Assembly: GCF_004421005.1 (NCBI RefSeq) | Contig: NZ_CP038026.1 | Location: 5,456,001-5,520,000 of the forward strand | Length of the DNA: 64,000 nucleotides | DNA from: Pseudoduganella plicata | Lineage (GTDB): Bacteria; Pseudomonadota; Gammaproteobacteria; Burkholderiales; Burkholderiaceae_D | Direction: 5' to 3' | In this document: positions 39,785 through 47,473 of the stretch, one piece after another | Position numbering within the stretch: position 1 is the first letter of the stretch | Layout: every line of letters begins with the position of its first letter | Position numbers and translations under genes: made by a program | Notes under the pieces: generated by a model | The model's input: the letters and a program-made list of their open reading frames with translations, nothing else | The model's database searches: none | Told to the model about the DNA's origin: nothing

Positions 39785-40177
39785 ATGTACACCTTGCCCG
39801 ACAACTTTAACTATGAACTGCTCTCAGGATGCTACCTTGAGATGATAAGTTTTGGAGCTAGCATCACAAAACTTGATTTTGCGCGACCCCAATTGAGTCC
39901 TGGTGAACCGACGTATAGGGTAGCGTTCGGCATTGAAGGGCCTCTGCGGTACCGCATTCACAATAAAATTGGCTCGAGAGAGTTTTCCGATGCGTCATCA
40001 TGTTCACCGCTTATCGAATTACTCTTGCATGACGTCACTGAGGTTGCGAAGACCGGAGCAGCTTCGCTCGCGATTAAATTCGGAGATATTGGCATGGTGG
40101 AGGTCGATGGAGAGTTCGACTCAGAATTTGAATCGTACTCGATCTACCTTGCTTCCGGCGAGGTCGTCGTCGTTTGA
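39785..40177 (+). CDS. Probable immunity protein for the detached Rhs tip
   Basis: 130 residues, acidic, on AT-rich DNA. It has a beta-rich pattern (ISFGASITKLDFARPQ, YRVAFGIEGPLRYRIHNK, VEVDGEFDSEFESYSIYL, ending GEVVVV) like small DUF6188-type immunity proteins, but I cannot assign a family firmly. Its place directly after a toxin-tip remnant and its deviating base composition support an immunity role. It may now be an orphan protecting against toxins from sister strains. Confidence 0.65.
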   Translation: MYTLPDNFNYELLSGCYLEMISFGASITKLDFARPQLSPGEPTYRVAFGIEGPLRYRIHNKIGSREFSDASSCSPLIELLLHDVTEVAKTGAASLAIKFGDIGMVEVDGEFDSEFESYSIYLASGEVVVV

Positions 40178-40318
40178 TTCCTATACTGGCGCAGCTTGGC
40201 GCGTTTTCTCAGGGCTAAGATCGCCGCCATGAATTAATCAGCGTTTCTAGGGGCGGAGCGGTTTTGTGCATGTCGCAAACTATTTTCTTTGCGCTGCGAC
40301 CAGAGAGCGACCGGAAAC

Positions 40319-40352
40319 AAAAAAGCCCACGAACCGAAATTCGCGGGCTTTT
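40319..40352 (-). terminator. Intrinsic terminator of the tRNA-Lys array
   Basis: On the minus strand AGCCCGCGAA / TTCGTGGGCT with a 6-base loop and a T run, 12 bases after the 3' end of the last tRNA. Confidence 0.85.
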
Positions 40353-40363
40353 CTGGGAATTCT

Positions 40364-40439
40364 TGGTAGGCCGTGCGGGATTCGAACCTGCGACCAACGG
40401 ATTAAAAGTCCGCTGCTCTACCAGCTGAGCTAACGACCC
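40364..40439 (-). tRNA. tRNA-Lys (UUU), copy 3 of the array
   Basis: 76 bases with encoded CCA. Anticodon loop CTTTTAA gives UUU. D-arm AGCTCAGCTGGTAGAGC and T-loop TTCGAAT are canonical. The acceptor stem pairs GGGUCGU with ACGGCCU, with G1-U72 and U4-G69 wobbles, and the T stem has an A-C mismatch; all three copies share this. Confidence 0.95.
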
Positions 40440-40466
40440 AAGGTAAAACTGTTCACTACTTGCAAG

Positions 40467-40542
40467 TGGTAGGCCGTGCGGGATTCGAACCTGCGACCAA
40501 CGGATTAAAAGTCCGCTGCTCTACCAGCTGAGCTAACGACCC
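40467..40542 (-). tRNA. tRNA-Lys (UUU), copy 2 of the array
   Basis: Identical in sequence to the other two copies, 27 bases upstream of copy 3 in the direction of transcription. Anticodon UUU. Confidence 0.95.
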
Positions 40543-40589
40543 CTTGCAGTACAACCATCATCACAACAACTGCGACAACATCTTTCGAG

Positions 40590-40665
40590 TGGTAGGCCGT
40601 GCGGGATTCGAACCTGCGACCAACGGATTAAAAGTCCGCTGCTCTACCAGCTGAGCTAACGACCC
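40590..40665 (-). tRNA. tRNA-Lys (UUU), first copy of the array
   Basis: Identical to the other two; probably the promoter-proximal gene of a three-tRNA transcript. Anticodon UUU. Confidence 0.95.
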
Positions 40666-40810
40666 TCCGAAAGAAGCGGGATTATAGGATGCCCCGGCGG
40701 CTGTGTCAAATGCTGCTGAGCAAAAAATCCTTGGCTGGGCCCGCGGGTGCGAACGCAGGCCAAGCAGGCCGCCTGCTTTTGCAGGTTGGTCGGGATGCAG
40801 GCTAAAGGTC

Positions 40811-40837
40811 GGGGTCAGTCCCCATGGGACAGACCCC
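40811..40837. repeat. 27-bp palindrome, GGGACAG/CTGTCCC family
   Basis: GGGGTC-A-GTCCC-CAT-GGGAC-A-GACCCC: a near-perfect palindrome between cpoB and the tRNA array. It shares its core with the intergenic elements at 33315 and 60867. Confidence 0.7.
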
Positions 40838-40906
40838 AGGCACTCGCCGGTCGACGCGCCAGCCAGGGGACCGGGTCGGATCTCGTGCGAAAGCAGACCC
40901 GGGTCG

Positions 40907-41653
40907 TCACTTCGCGCCCAGCCGCTCCTTGGCCGTGCGCGCAGCGGTCGTGTTCGGATAATTCTTGATCAGCTCCTGCAGCGTCTTCTTGGCGTTGTTG
41001 ACGGCCTTCAGCTCGGTCTGGCAGCTGGCGATGTTCAGCATGGCGTCCGGTGCCTTCGGGCTGTCCGGGTAGCTCTTCACGACGGTCTGCTGGGCGGTGA
41101 TGGCGTTCTTGCAGTCGCGCTGCGCGTAGTAGGCGTTGCCGAGCCAGTATTGGGCGTTCGGCGCGTACGCGGAGCCCGGGTAGCGGCGCACGAAGTTCTG
41201 CAGCGACGTGGCGGCGGCTTCGTAATTGCCTTCCTTGAACTGCTGCATGGCGGCATCGTAGGCGTTCTGTTCGGACTGGTCGACGGAGGCCGTCTTGCCG
41301 TCGATTTCCACTTCGCGCGGCTCCAGCTTGCGCAGGCGCGCGTCCAGGTCGGCATAGAAATCCTTCTGGCGCTTCGTCGAGATGGTGATCTCGTTTTCCA
41401 GCACTTCCAGCTGGCCGCGCAGACGGGCAATTTCCTGCATCGTCTGTTCGTGCTGGTTCAGCATGTCCAGCGTGACGCTCTTGTCCGCCTTGCCGTCCAT
41501 GCGGGCGTTGACGTCCTTGGTCAGCGCTTCGACCTTGGCACGCAGATCCAGGATGGCGCGGCGCGCTTCGTCGTCGTCGAAGACGCCGGCCGTTGCGTGC
41601 AGGGACAGGCCGGCAAATGCCAGTGCGAGGGCCGTCTTGGCGAATTTCATCAT
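40907..41653 (-). CDS. cpoB: Tol-Pal system protein CpoB (YbgF)
   Basis: 248 residues. Signal peptide (ALAFAGLSLHATA), then an N-terminal coiled coil (about 30-110: ILDLRAKVEALTKDVNAR, RLRGQLEVLENEITI) for trimerisation, then TPR repeats (NAYDAAMQQFKEGNYEAA, PNAQYWLGNAYYAQRD). CpoB links peptidoglycan synthesis with Tol-driven outer-membrane constriction in the periplasm. It is the last gene of the tol-pal cluster, but an intrinsic terminator stands between it and pal, so its expression may be partly uncoupled. Confidence 0.92.
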   Translation of the reverse strand: MMKFAKTALALAFAGLSLHATAGVFDDDEARRAILDLRAKVEALTKDVNARMDGKADKSVTLDMLNQHEQTMQEIARLRGQLEVLENEITISTKRQKDFYADLDARLRKLEPREVEIDGKTASVDQSEQNAYDAAMQQFKEGNYEAAATSLQNFVRRYPGSAYAPNAQYWLGNAYYAQRDCKNAITAQQTVVKSYPDSPKAPDAMLNIASCQTELKAVNNAKKTLQELIKNYPNTTAARTAKERLGAK

Positions 41654-41673
41654 GTTTCTTTACGCTTTCAAAT

Positions 41674-41713
41674 AAAAAACGGGACAGCACGCAGTATATC
41701 GCGTGCTGTCCCG
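41674..41713 (-). terminator. Intrinsic terminator between pal and cpoB
   Basis: On the minus strand CGGGACAGCACGC / GCGTGCTGTCCCG, a perfect 13-bp stem with an 8-base loop, followed by T6. It lies 19 bases after the pal stop codon and inside the tol-pal-cpoB series. Confidence 0.9.
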
Positions 41714-41732
41714 CCTGGATGTGCAGCAGGAA

Positions 41733-42263
41733 TTACTTGTAGACGATGTCGGCACGGCGGTTTTGCGCCCATGCTTCTTCGTTGTGGCCTTCGGCCTTTG
41801 GCTTTTCCTTGCCCAGCGAAACAGCTTCGATCTGGCCTTCCGGTACGCCCAGGGCCGTCATGGCTTTACGGACGGCTTCGGCGCGCTTCTGGCCCAGTGC
41901 CAGGTTGTATTCCGCGCCGCCGCGTTCGTCGGTGTTACCCTGGATCAGGATCTGACGGTTCGAGTTCTTCGTCAGGTACGACGAGTGGTTTTCCACGACT
42001 GGCTTGCCGTCTTCACGCACAACGTAGCTGTCGAAATCGAAGTACACGCTGCGATTGGCCAGCACGCCTTTCGGATCGTCCAGCGGGTCGATCGACTTGG
42101 TTTCCACCGGTGCCACGGCGCGGGTCTGGTCCTGCTGGGCTGGCGTTTCCGCCGGCTTGCTTTCCACTACCGGTGCCGGTTCGGTCACTTTGACGGGCGA
42201 CGAGCAAGCAGCGAGCAGGGCTGCGCTGGTGATGATGAAGGCGAGACTTTTTACGTTACGCAT
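41733..42263 (-). CDS. pal: Peptidoglycan-associated lipoprotein Pal
   Basis: 176 residues. Lipoprotein signal with Cys20 (ALLAAC). A Pro-rich linker follows, then an OmpA-like domain from about residue 65: SVYFDFDSYVVREDG, and GNTDERGGAEYNLALGQKRA, the peptidoglycan-binding loop. It anchors the outer membrane to peptidoglycan and binds TolB. CAGGAGAAATAAC precedes the ATG. An A10 run (coding strand) lies between tolB and pal. Confidence 0.96.
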   Translation of the reverse strand: MRNVKSLAFIITSAALLAACSSPVKVTEPAPVVESKPAETPAQQDQTRAVAPVETKSIDPLDDPKGVLANRSVYFDFDSYVVREDGKPVVENHSSYLTKNSNRQILIQGNTDERGGAEYNLALGQKRAEAVRKAMTALGVPEGQIEAVSLGKEKPKAEGHNEEAWAQNRRADIVYK

Positions 42264-42306
42264 GTTATTTCTCCTGGTCGTTGTGAAAGGTTTTTTTTTT
42301 GCTGCT

Positions 42307-43578
42307 TTACTTCATGAAAGGACCCCAGGTGGGCTCCTTGATTGCTCCCGCCTGGATCGTCAGGCGTTGCTTGACCCGGCCGTCCACGGACACCACCGCC
42401 AGTGCCTTGCGCCCGCCCGATTCGGTCGAGTACAGGATGTACTTGCCGTTCGGCGCGAAGCTCGGTGCCTGATCATTGGTGTTGTCAGACAGACGTTGCT
42501 CCTGACCGCTGGCAAGGTCCATCACATAGAGCTGGAAGCTGCCAGAGCGGCGGGAAATATACGCCAGCGATTTTCCATCGGAGGAAATGCGCGGGCTGAT
42601 GTTGTACGAGCCGGTGAACGTCACGCGCTGGGCATCGCCGCCGTTGACACTCATGCGGTAGATCTGCGGTCCGCCGCTGCGGTCGCTCGTGAAGTAGATC
42701 GACTTGCCGTCCGCGGAAAACTGCGGTTCGGTGTCGATGCCGGTACTGTTCGACACCCGGCGCAGGCCGCCCCCGCTGGCGTTGGCGATATAGATCTGCG
42801 TATTGCCCGTCTTGGACAGCGCGACAGCGATCTTGCTGCCATCCGGCGACCAGGCGGGCGCGGAGTTGCTGCCTTTTTCATTGGCGATCACGGTACGGGC
42901 GCGCGTGATCAGGTTCTGCACGTAGATCACGGGCTTCTTTTGCTCGAACGACACGTAGGCCACCTTGGTGCCATCGGGCGACCACGATGGCGAAATGATC
43001 GGCTCGTTCGACGACAGCGCCAGCTGCACGTTCTCGCCGTCCGCATCGGCCACTTCCAGGCGGTACGAACGGCCCTGCTGCGTGACGTAGGCGATGCGGG
43101 TGGCGAAGATGCCGCGCACGCCCGTCAGCTTTTCATAGACGTCGTCGGCGATCTTGTGGGCCGACAGGCGGGTGAACTGCGCCGGCGCCTGCTGGTCCAG
43201 CTGCGACAGCTTGCTGTTCTGCACCGTCGACATCAGGCGGTAGCGCACGGCGAACGTGCCGTCCGCCGCTTTCTGCACGGTGCCGACCACGACGGCGTCC
43301 GCGCCTTTCGATTTCCAGGCCGACAGGTCGACATTGTTGACGTCGCTGATCGTGCCCGCATCGATGACCTTGAAGGCGCCGCTGCGTTCCAGGTCGGTCT
43401 TGATGACTTTCGAGATCTGCGTGGGGGAGATGGACTCGTCGGCAAACGTCGCCACGGCAACGGGAATCTGGTTGCTGCCGACGCCGGAAATTTCCACGCG
43501 CAGTTGCGCCTGGGCGGACAGGGCCGCCAGCATGCCGGCGGTCAGGAAAACGGTATTGAGTTTGTTCATAGTTCGCAT
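42307..43578 (-). CDS. tolB: Tol-Pal translocation protein TolB
   Basis: 423 residues from ATG 43578, which overlaps the tolA stop codon (TGATG); an in-frame ATG at 43569 (MNKLNTVFL) is the alternative. A signal peptide ends at ALSAQA. The N-terminal domain (LRVEISGVGSNQIPVAVATF) is followed by a six-bladed propeller of repeated PSWSPDGTKVAYVS, PAWSPDGSKIAV, PQFSADGKSIYFTSDRSG and PRISSDGKSLAYIS blades. It is periplasmic, binds Pal and is acted on by TolA. Confidence 0.95.
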   Translation of the reverse strand: MRTMNKLNTVFLTAGMLAALSAQAQLRVEISGVGSNQIPVAVATFADESISPTQISKVIKTDLERSGAFKVIDAGTISDVNNVDLSAWKSKGADAVVVGTVQKAADGTFAVRYRLMSTVQNSKLSQLDQQAPAQFTRLSAHKIADDVYEKLTGVRGIFATRIAYVTQQGRSYRLEVADADGENVQLALSSNEPIISPSWSPDGTKVAYVSFEQKKPVIYVQNLITRARTVIANEKGSNSAPAWSPDGSKIAVALSKTGNTQIYIANASGGGLRRVSNSTGIDTEPQFSADGKSIYFTSDRSGGPQIYRMSVNGGDAQRVTFTGSYNISPRISSDGKSLAYISRRSGSFQLYVMDLASGQEQRLSDNTNDQAPSFAPNGKYILYSTESGGRKALAVVSVDGRVKQRLTIQAGAIKEPTWGPFMK

Positions 43579-44552
43579 CAAGGCAGATCCTTCAATTTAA
43601 ATGCGGCGGTGATGTCCCGTTCCACCGTACCGTCTTGCTTTTTCGGAAGAGGCGACGATTTGGCAATCGCGTTCTCCACGGCGGTATCGTAGGCGGGTAT
43701 CCCGCTGCTCTTGATCTTTCGGACCGAAATAATTTCCCCAGTTGGCAATTGCGTGATCTGGAACTCCGCACTCGGGTTGCCCGGAACGTCCTGGCTGCCC
43801 GCGTAGCTGATATTGCTCTTGATCTTCGCAGCGATCTTGGCCTTGTAGCCGCTGTCGGAACGCGGCGCCGTCGACTTCTCGGCCGTGCCCGTGCCGCCCG
43901 CAGCCGAACCCATGATGCGGCGCATTTCTTCCGCGCGCTGCTTCTCGAGCTTGGCGGCCGATTCGGCGGCGGCCTTTTTCTTCGCCAGTTCCTTTTTCTT
44001 CTCGTCGTCTTTTTTCTTCTCGGCCGCTTCTTTGTCCTCGGCCAGCTTCTGCTTTTCTTCTTCTTCGCGCTTTTTCTTCTCGGCGAGCTTCCTGTCCTCG
44101 AGCTTTTTCTGCTCGAGTTTTTCCTTGCGCTCTTCCTCCAGCTTGCGCTGCTTCGCTTCCTGTTCCGCAGCCAGCTTTTCTTCCAGCTTCTTCTTCTCGC
44201 GTTCCTTCCTCAAGGCGATCTCCGGATCCACCTTCGGCGGGGCGACCTTTTCCGGCGGCGCCACGGGCGTCGGTGGCGGCGGCGGTGGCGGCGTGCGTAC
44301 CGGTTCCGGTTCCGGCTCTGGTTCCGGCTCCGGCTCCGGGGCTTTCGGCGCGGCCTGCTGCGTCGTCAGGTCCCATACTTCCGCTTCCACGGCCACCGGC
44401 TCCGAATTCTGCCAGTTGATGCCGCCCCACAGGAACACGAACAGCAGCACGTGCATGCCGATGGCCAGCGCGAACGAGCGCCAGCCGCTGTCGGGCCTGG
44501 GCACCCGGTAGGGGCCGCGGGGTGGTTCCGCCGGTGTTGCAGTGTTCGTCAT
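43578..44552 (-). CDS. tolA: Tol energy-transducing protein TolA
   Basis: 324 residues. A single membrane helix at about 26-44 (FALAIGMHVLLFVFLWGG), a Pro-Glu repeat (PEPEPEPEPEPEP) and poly-Pro stretch, a long Lys/Glu/Ala coiled coil (about 115-215), and the C-terminal TonB-like domain (GYKAKIAAKIKSNI, then SAEFQITQLPTGEIISVRKI). It spans the periplasm and couples TolQR proton flow to TolB-Pal. Its stop overlaps the tolB start. The Lys/Glu and Pro/Glu tracts can vary in length between strains. Confidence 0.94.
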   Translation of the reverse strand: MTNTATPAEPPRGPYRVPRPDSGWRSFALAIGMHVLLFVFLWGGINWQNSEPVAVEAEVWDLTTQQAAPKAPEPEPEPEPEPEPVRTPPPPPPPTPVAPPEKVAPPKVDPEIALRKEREKKKLEEKLAAEQEAKQRKLEEERKEKLEQKKLEDRKLAEKKKREEEEKQKLAEDKEAAEKKKDDEKKKELAKKKAAAESAAKLEKQRAEEMRRIMGSAAGGTGTAEKSTAPRSDSGYKAKIAAKIKSNISYAGSQDVPGNPSAEFQITQLPTGEIISVRKIKSSGIPAYDTAVENAIAKSSPLPKKQDGTVERDITAAFKLKDLP

Positions 44553-44556
44553 GCCG

Positions 44557-44997
44557 TTACTTGGTCGCCAGTCCGACGCGCGCGATGCCCATCTTCTTCG
44601 CTTCCGAAATCAGCTGGATCACGTCGTCGTACTTGCTTTCCTTATCGCCCGCGATCAGGACAGGGTAATCCGGATTGTCGTCATGCAGCGCGCGCAGCTT
44701 TCGAACCAGCGCGTCGCGGTTCGGCGCCGTTTCCGGCGCATCCGCATTCTTGCCCGCCACGCCGATCGACAGCGCACCGTTGGGCTTGATCGTCACCTGG
44801 ATATACGCGTCGGGCGGGCGCACGGATTTCTCCGCGTGCGGCAGGTCGATCGAGCTGGGGTTGTTCGAGCTGGGCATGACCATGAAGATGATCAGGAGGC
44901 ACAGCATCACGTCGATATACGGCACGACGTTGATTTCGGACTTGAGCTTGCGTCCGCGCCCGCCCCGCATGCCGCCGCTGTTGAAGGAGGAAGCCAT
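44557..44997 (-). CDS. tolR: Tol-Pal system protein TolR
   Basis: 146 residues. The single helix contains the proton-path Asp in INVVPYIDVMLCLLIIFMV, as in ExbD/TolR. The periplasmic domain (PVLIAGDKESKYDDVIQLI) follows. It forms the inner-membrane motor with TolQ. It starts 15 bases after tolQ and ends 4 bases before tolA. Confidence 0.95.
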   Translation of the reverse strand: MASSFNSGGMRGGRGRKLKSEINVVPYIDVMLCLLIIFMVMPSSNNPSSIDLPHAEKSVRPPDAYIQVTIKPNGALSIGVAGKNADAPETAPNRDALVRKLRALHDDNPDYPVLIAGDKESKYDDVIQLISEAKKMGIARVGLATK

Positions 44998-45012
44998 CGT
45001 GTCCTCGCCTTC

Positions 45013-45705
45013 TTAGCGCGACTGCCGCTGCAGGATGTTGGAGAACTCCTCGACGAAGCTCTCGAAGCGGATCGCCAGACGGTCGACGTCGTGCGAAAAA
45101 CGGTTGTAGGCGACGACGGCGGGGATGGCAGCGAACAGGCCGATGGCGGTGGCGATCAGCGCTTCGGCAATGCCGGGGGCGACGGCCGACAGCGTTGCCT
45201 GCTGCACGTTGGCCAGGCCGCGGAACGCGTTCATGATGCCCCAGACGGTACCAAGCAGACCGATGTAAGGTGACACGGAACCGACGGAAGCCAGGAACGC
45301 CAGGTGGGATTCCAGCGCATCCATCTCGCGCTGGAACGCGGCGCGCATCGCGCGGCGGGCGCCATCGAGGATCGCGCCCATGTCCAGCGTCTCGCGGGCG
45401 GCGCTCGCAGCCTGTTTGCCCTTGATGAATTCGCCCATGCCCGCTTCGAAGATGCGCGCCAGCGCGCCGTTGCTGGCGCGGTTGCTGCTGGCGTTCTGGT
45501 ACAGCGCGTGCAGGTTGCCGCCGGCCCAGAAGGTTTTTTCAAAATCGATCGTCAGGCGCCGGGCGGCGCGCACGTCGAACATTTTCTTGAAGATGTAGGT
45601 CCAGCTGACGAGGGACACGCCAAGCAGCAGCGCCATGATCAGCTGCACGATCAGGTGTGCGTTGGAGATGAGGGCGATGAAGGAAAGGTCCTGGGTGGCG
45701 TTCAT
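45013..45705 (-). CDS. tolQ: Tol-Pal system protein TolQ
   Basis: 230 residues with three membrane helices: one near the N-terminus (LIVQLIMALLLGVSLVSW) and two in the C-terminal half (FLASVGSVSPYIGLLGTVWG and GLFAAIPAVVAYNRFS). These are the MotA/TolQ/ExbB signature. It is the stator of the proton-driven Tol motor. Confidence 0.96.
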   Translation of the reverse strand: MNATQDLSFIALISNAHLIVQLIMALLLGVSLVSWTYIFKKMFDVRAARRLTIDFEKTFWAGGNLHALYQNASSNRASNGALARIFEAGMGEFIKGKQAASAARETLDMGAILDGARRAMRAAFQREMDALESHLAFLASVGSVSPYIGLLGTVWGIMNAFRGLANVQQATLSAVAPGIAEALIATAIGLFAAIPAVVAYNRFSHDVDRLAIRFESFVEEFSNILQRQSR

Positions 45706-45759
45706 TGTTTCTCGGTCTGGTTGTTCGGTCTGTTTATATGTGTCGTCGAAGGCGCCGGC

Positions 45760-46176
45760 TTACGCGGCGTCGGGCTGCATGGAGCGCATGCGCGCCAGCA
45801 CGGCATCGGGCAGCCCGCGCGGGCGCAATGCCGAGCTGACGCAGCCGACCCGCACATGTGCCGTGTTCAGCAGCGTACCGCCGCACCACGCTTCCTGGCG
45901 GAATACCACGGAGGCGCGGCCCAGCTTTTCGATTGTCAACGTTAAGTTTAGTACATCGTCCAGCTTTGCCGGCGCATGATAGTCCGCGCTCACGCTCTTG
46001 ACGACGAACATGGCGTCGTGTTCTTCCAGCAAGACCTGCTGACCGACACCAATCGCACGCAGCCATTCCGTACGGGCGCGCTCGAAGAATTTCAGGTAAT
46101 TCGCGTAGTAGACGATGCCGCCCGCGTCCGTATCCTCGTAGTAGACACGGACCTCCCAGGTAAACTGTGCAGACAT
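45760..46176 (-). CDS. ybgC: Tol-Pal associated acyl-CoA thioesterase YbgC
   Basis: 138 residues from ATG 46176 (MSAQFTWEVRVYYEDTD); an in-frame start at 46209 would add 11 residues. The hotdog-fold motif VYYEDTDAGGIVYYANYLKF carries the catalytic Asp. The enzyme hydrolyses short or acyl-ACP-type thioesters and is typically the first gene of the tol-pal cluster, as here (54 bases before tolQ). Confidence 0.93.
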   Translation of the reverse strand: MSAQFTWEVRVYYEDTDAGGIVYYANYLKFFERARTEWLRAIGVGQQVLLEEHDAMFVVKSVSADYHAPAKLDDVLNLTLTIEKLGRASVVFRQEAWCGGTLLNTAHVRVGCVSSALRPRGLPDAVLARMRSMQPDAA

Positions 46177-46336
46177 GGATGAATTGTTAGTGTTATTGGG
46201 CAACATCATACGTCATTTCTGTTGAAAACGTTGCCGGAAGTTTGCTCGATTGAAATGCGGTCGTTTTTACAAGGCGGCCATTAAAGCAAATCCTGGCGGC
46301 GCCTCCGACCGATGTAACAATCCTTTACGTTTGACC

Positions 46337-47083
46337 TCAGCCGCGCTTGATGGCGAACGGCGAAAAGCCCTGGCACGTCGGCATCAGCTCGATCACGTTG
46401 ACGTTGACGTGCGGCGGCAGCGTGGCGATCCAGTAGGCCGTGGCGGCGATGTCCTCGGCCGTCAACGGCGTCGTGCCTTCGTAGACCTTTGCTGCGGCCG
46501 CATCGTCGCCCTTGAAGCGCACGTTCGAGAATTCCGTGCCGCCGCACAGGCCCGGCGCGATATTGGTCGCGCGCACCCCGGTGCCGACGAGGTCGGCCCG
46601 CAGGTTCAGCGTGAACTGGTCGACGAATGCCTTGGTGGCGCCGTAGACGTTGCCGCCCGGGTAAGGGTAGGCGCCGGCGACGGAGCCAAGATTGATGACG
46701 AGGCCGCTGTTGCGCTCGACCATGCCGGGCAGCACGGCACGCGTCATCGTCACGAGACCGCTGCAGTTGGTGGCGATCATCGTTTCCCAATCTTCCAGGG
46801 ACGCTTCGTGCGCCGGCTTGACGCCCAGTGCCAGGCCGGCGTTATTGATCAGCACGTCAATATCGCGCCAGCCCGCGGGCAGGGCGTCCAGCGCGGCGTG
46901 GATGGCGGCCTTGTTCGTCACGTCCAGCGGCACCGTGCGCACGTTCGGGCCCAGCTCGGAAGCAAGCGCGTCGAGGCGGTCCTCCCGGCGGCCGGCGATC
47001 AGCACCTTGTGGCCGTTGGTGGCGAACGTACGCGCCATCGCGGCGCCGAAGCCGGCGGTGGCGCCGGTGATAAAGACGATCAT
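46337..47083 (-). CDS. ydfG: Short-chain dehydrogenase, YdfG-type 3-hydroxy acid/malonic semialdehyde reductase
   Basis: 248 residues from ATG 47083, with AGGA upstream. The Rossmann motif is TGATAGFGAAMA at the N-terminus, NNAG near residue 85, and the catalytic YGATK near 150. Blocks such as DVLINNAGLALGVKPAH, EDWETMIATNCSGLVTMTRA and GLCGGTEFSNVRFKGDD follow E. coli YdfG closely, from memory. Expected to reduce malonic semialdehyde or oxidise L-allo-threonine/serine with NADP. Divergent from glyA. Confidence 0.9.
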   Translation of the reverse strand: MIVFITGATAGFGAAMARTFATNGHKVLIAGRREDRLDALASELGPNVRTVPLDVTNKAAIHAALDALPAGWRDIDVLINNAGLALGVKPAHEASLEDWETMIATNCSGLVTMTRAVLPGMVERNSGLVINLGSVAGAYPYPGGNVYGATKAFVDQFTLNLRADLVGTGVRATNIAPGLCGGTEFSNVRFKGDDAAAAKVYEGTTPLTAEDIAATAYWIATLPPHVNVNVIELMPTCQGFSPFAIKRG

Positions 47084-47270
47084 GCTTTGCATCCTGTCTG
47101 TTAGCGGTCGTGAACCTGACGATTGTAGCCGAAACGGCAGTATTGTCACCAATTCTCACGCGTTGCCCGACTGCTATCGCCTGCCGTGGTGTTGTATGCG
47201 TGAAAATGTTGTCGGAAGTCCGATTCTTGCTCTCGCGGACCAGTTCACATACAATCGCCACTCCATTTAT
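47084..47270. other. Divergent promoter region, ydfG / glyA
   Basis: This 187-base segment upstream of the riboswitch carries the promoters for ydfG (minus) and the riboswitch-glyA transcript (plus). A possible -10 (TACAAT, 47250-47255) lies 17 bases before the riboswitch. Confidence 0.4.
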
Positions 47271-47375
47271 GTCTCACGTAACTGGCGAAAAGCGGACACC
47301 GCCATCGGGCAGCCCGCGAAAGGTGGATCTCCACCGGGGAACGTGAGATTCCAACACAGCCGTTCGCCTGGGCAG
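47271..47375 (+). promoter_or_regulatory. ZTP (pfl) riboswitch upstream of glyA
   Basis: Stem P1 is TCTCACG (47272-47278) with CGTGAGA (47342-47348). Inside lie the conserved ACTGGCGAAA and CCACCGGGGA blocks, and after P1 comes CCGTTCGCCTGGGCA (47360-47374), the signature 3' hairpin and pseudoknot strand of ZTP/ZMP-sensing riboswitches. These turn on one-carbon and purine genes, glyA included, when the folate-starvation alarmone ZTP accumulates. Recognition is from memory of the consensus. Confidence 0.88.
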
Positions 47376-47473
47376 CCACGATGGAATCGCGCGGATGAGT
47401 GCGCGCCCGGGCTGCCTACGACATTCCGGCGACCTCATTCGATCCTATCTGCCAGTCCTAATCGGAGTAATTC

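Noticed and set aside
42291-42300. T10 run between tolB and pal as a terminator
   Set aside because: On the transcribed minus strand it is an A run with no preceding hairpin.
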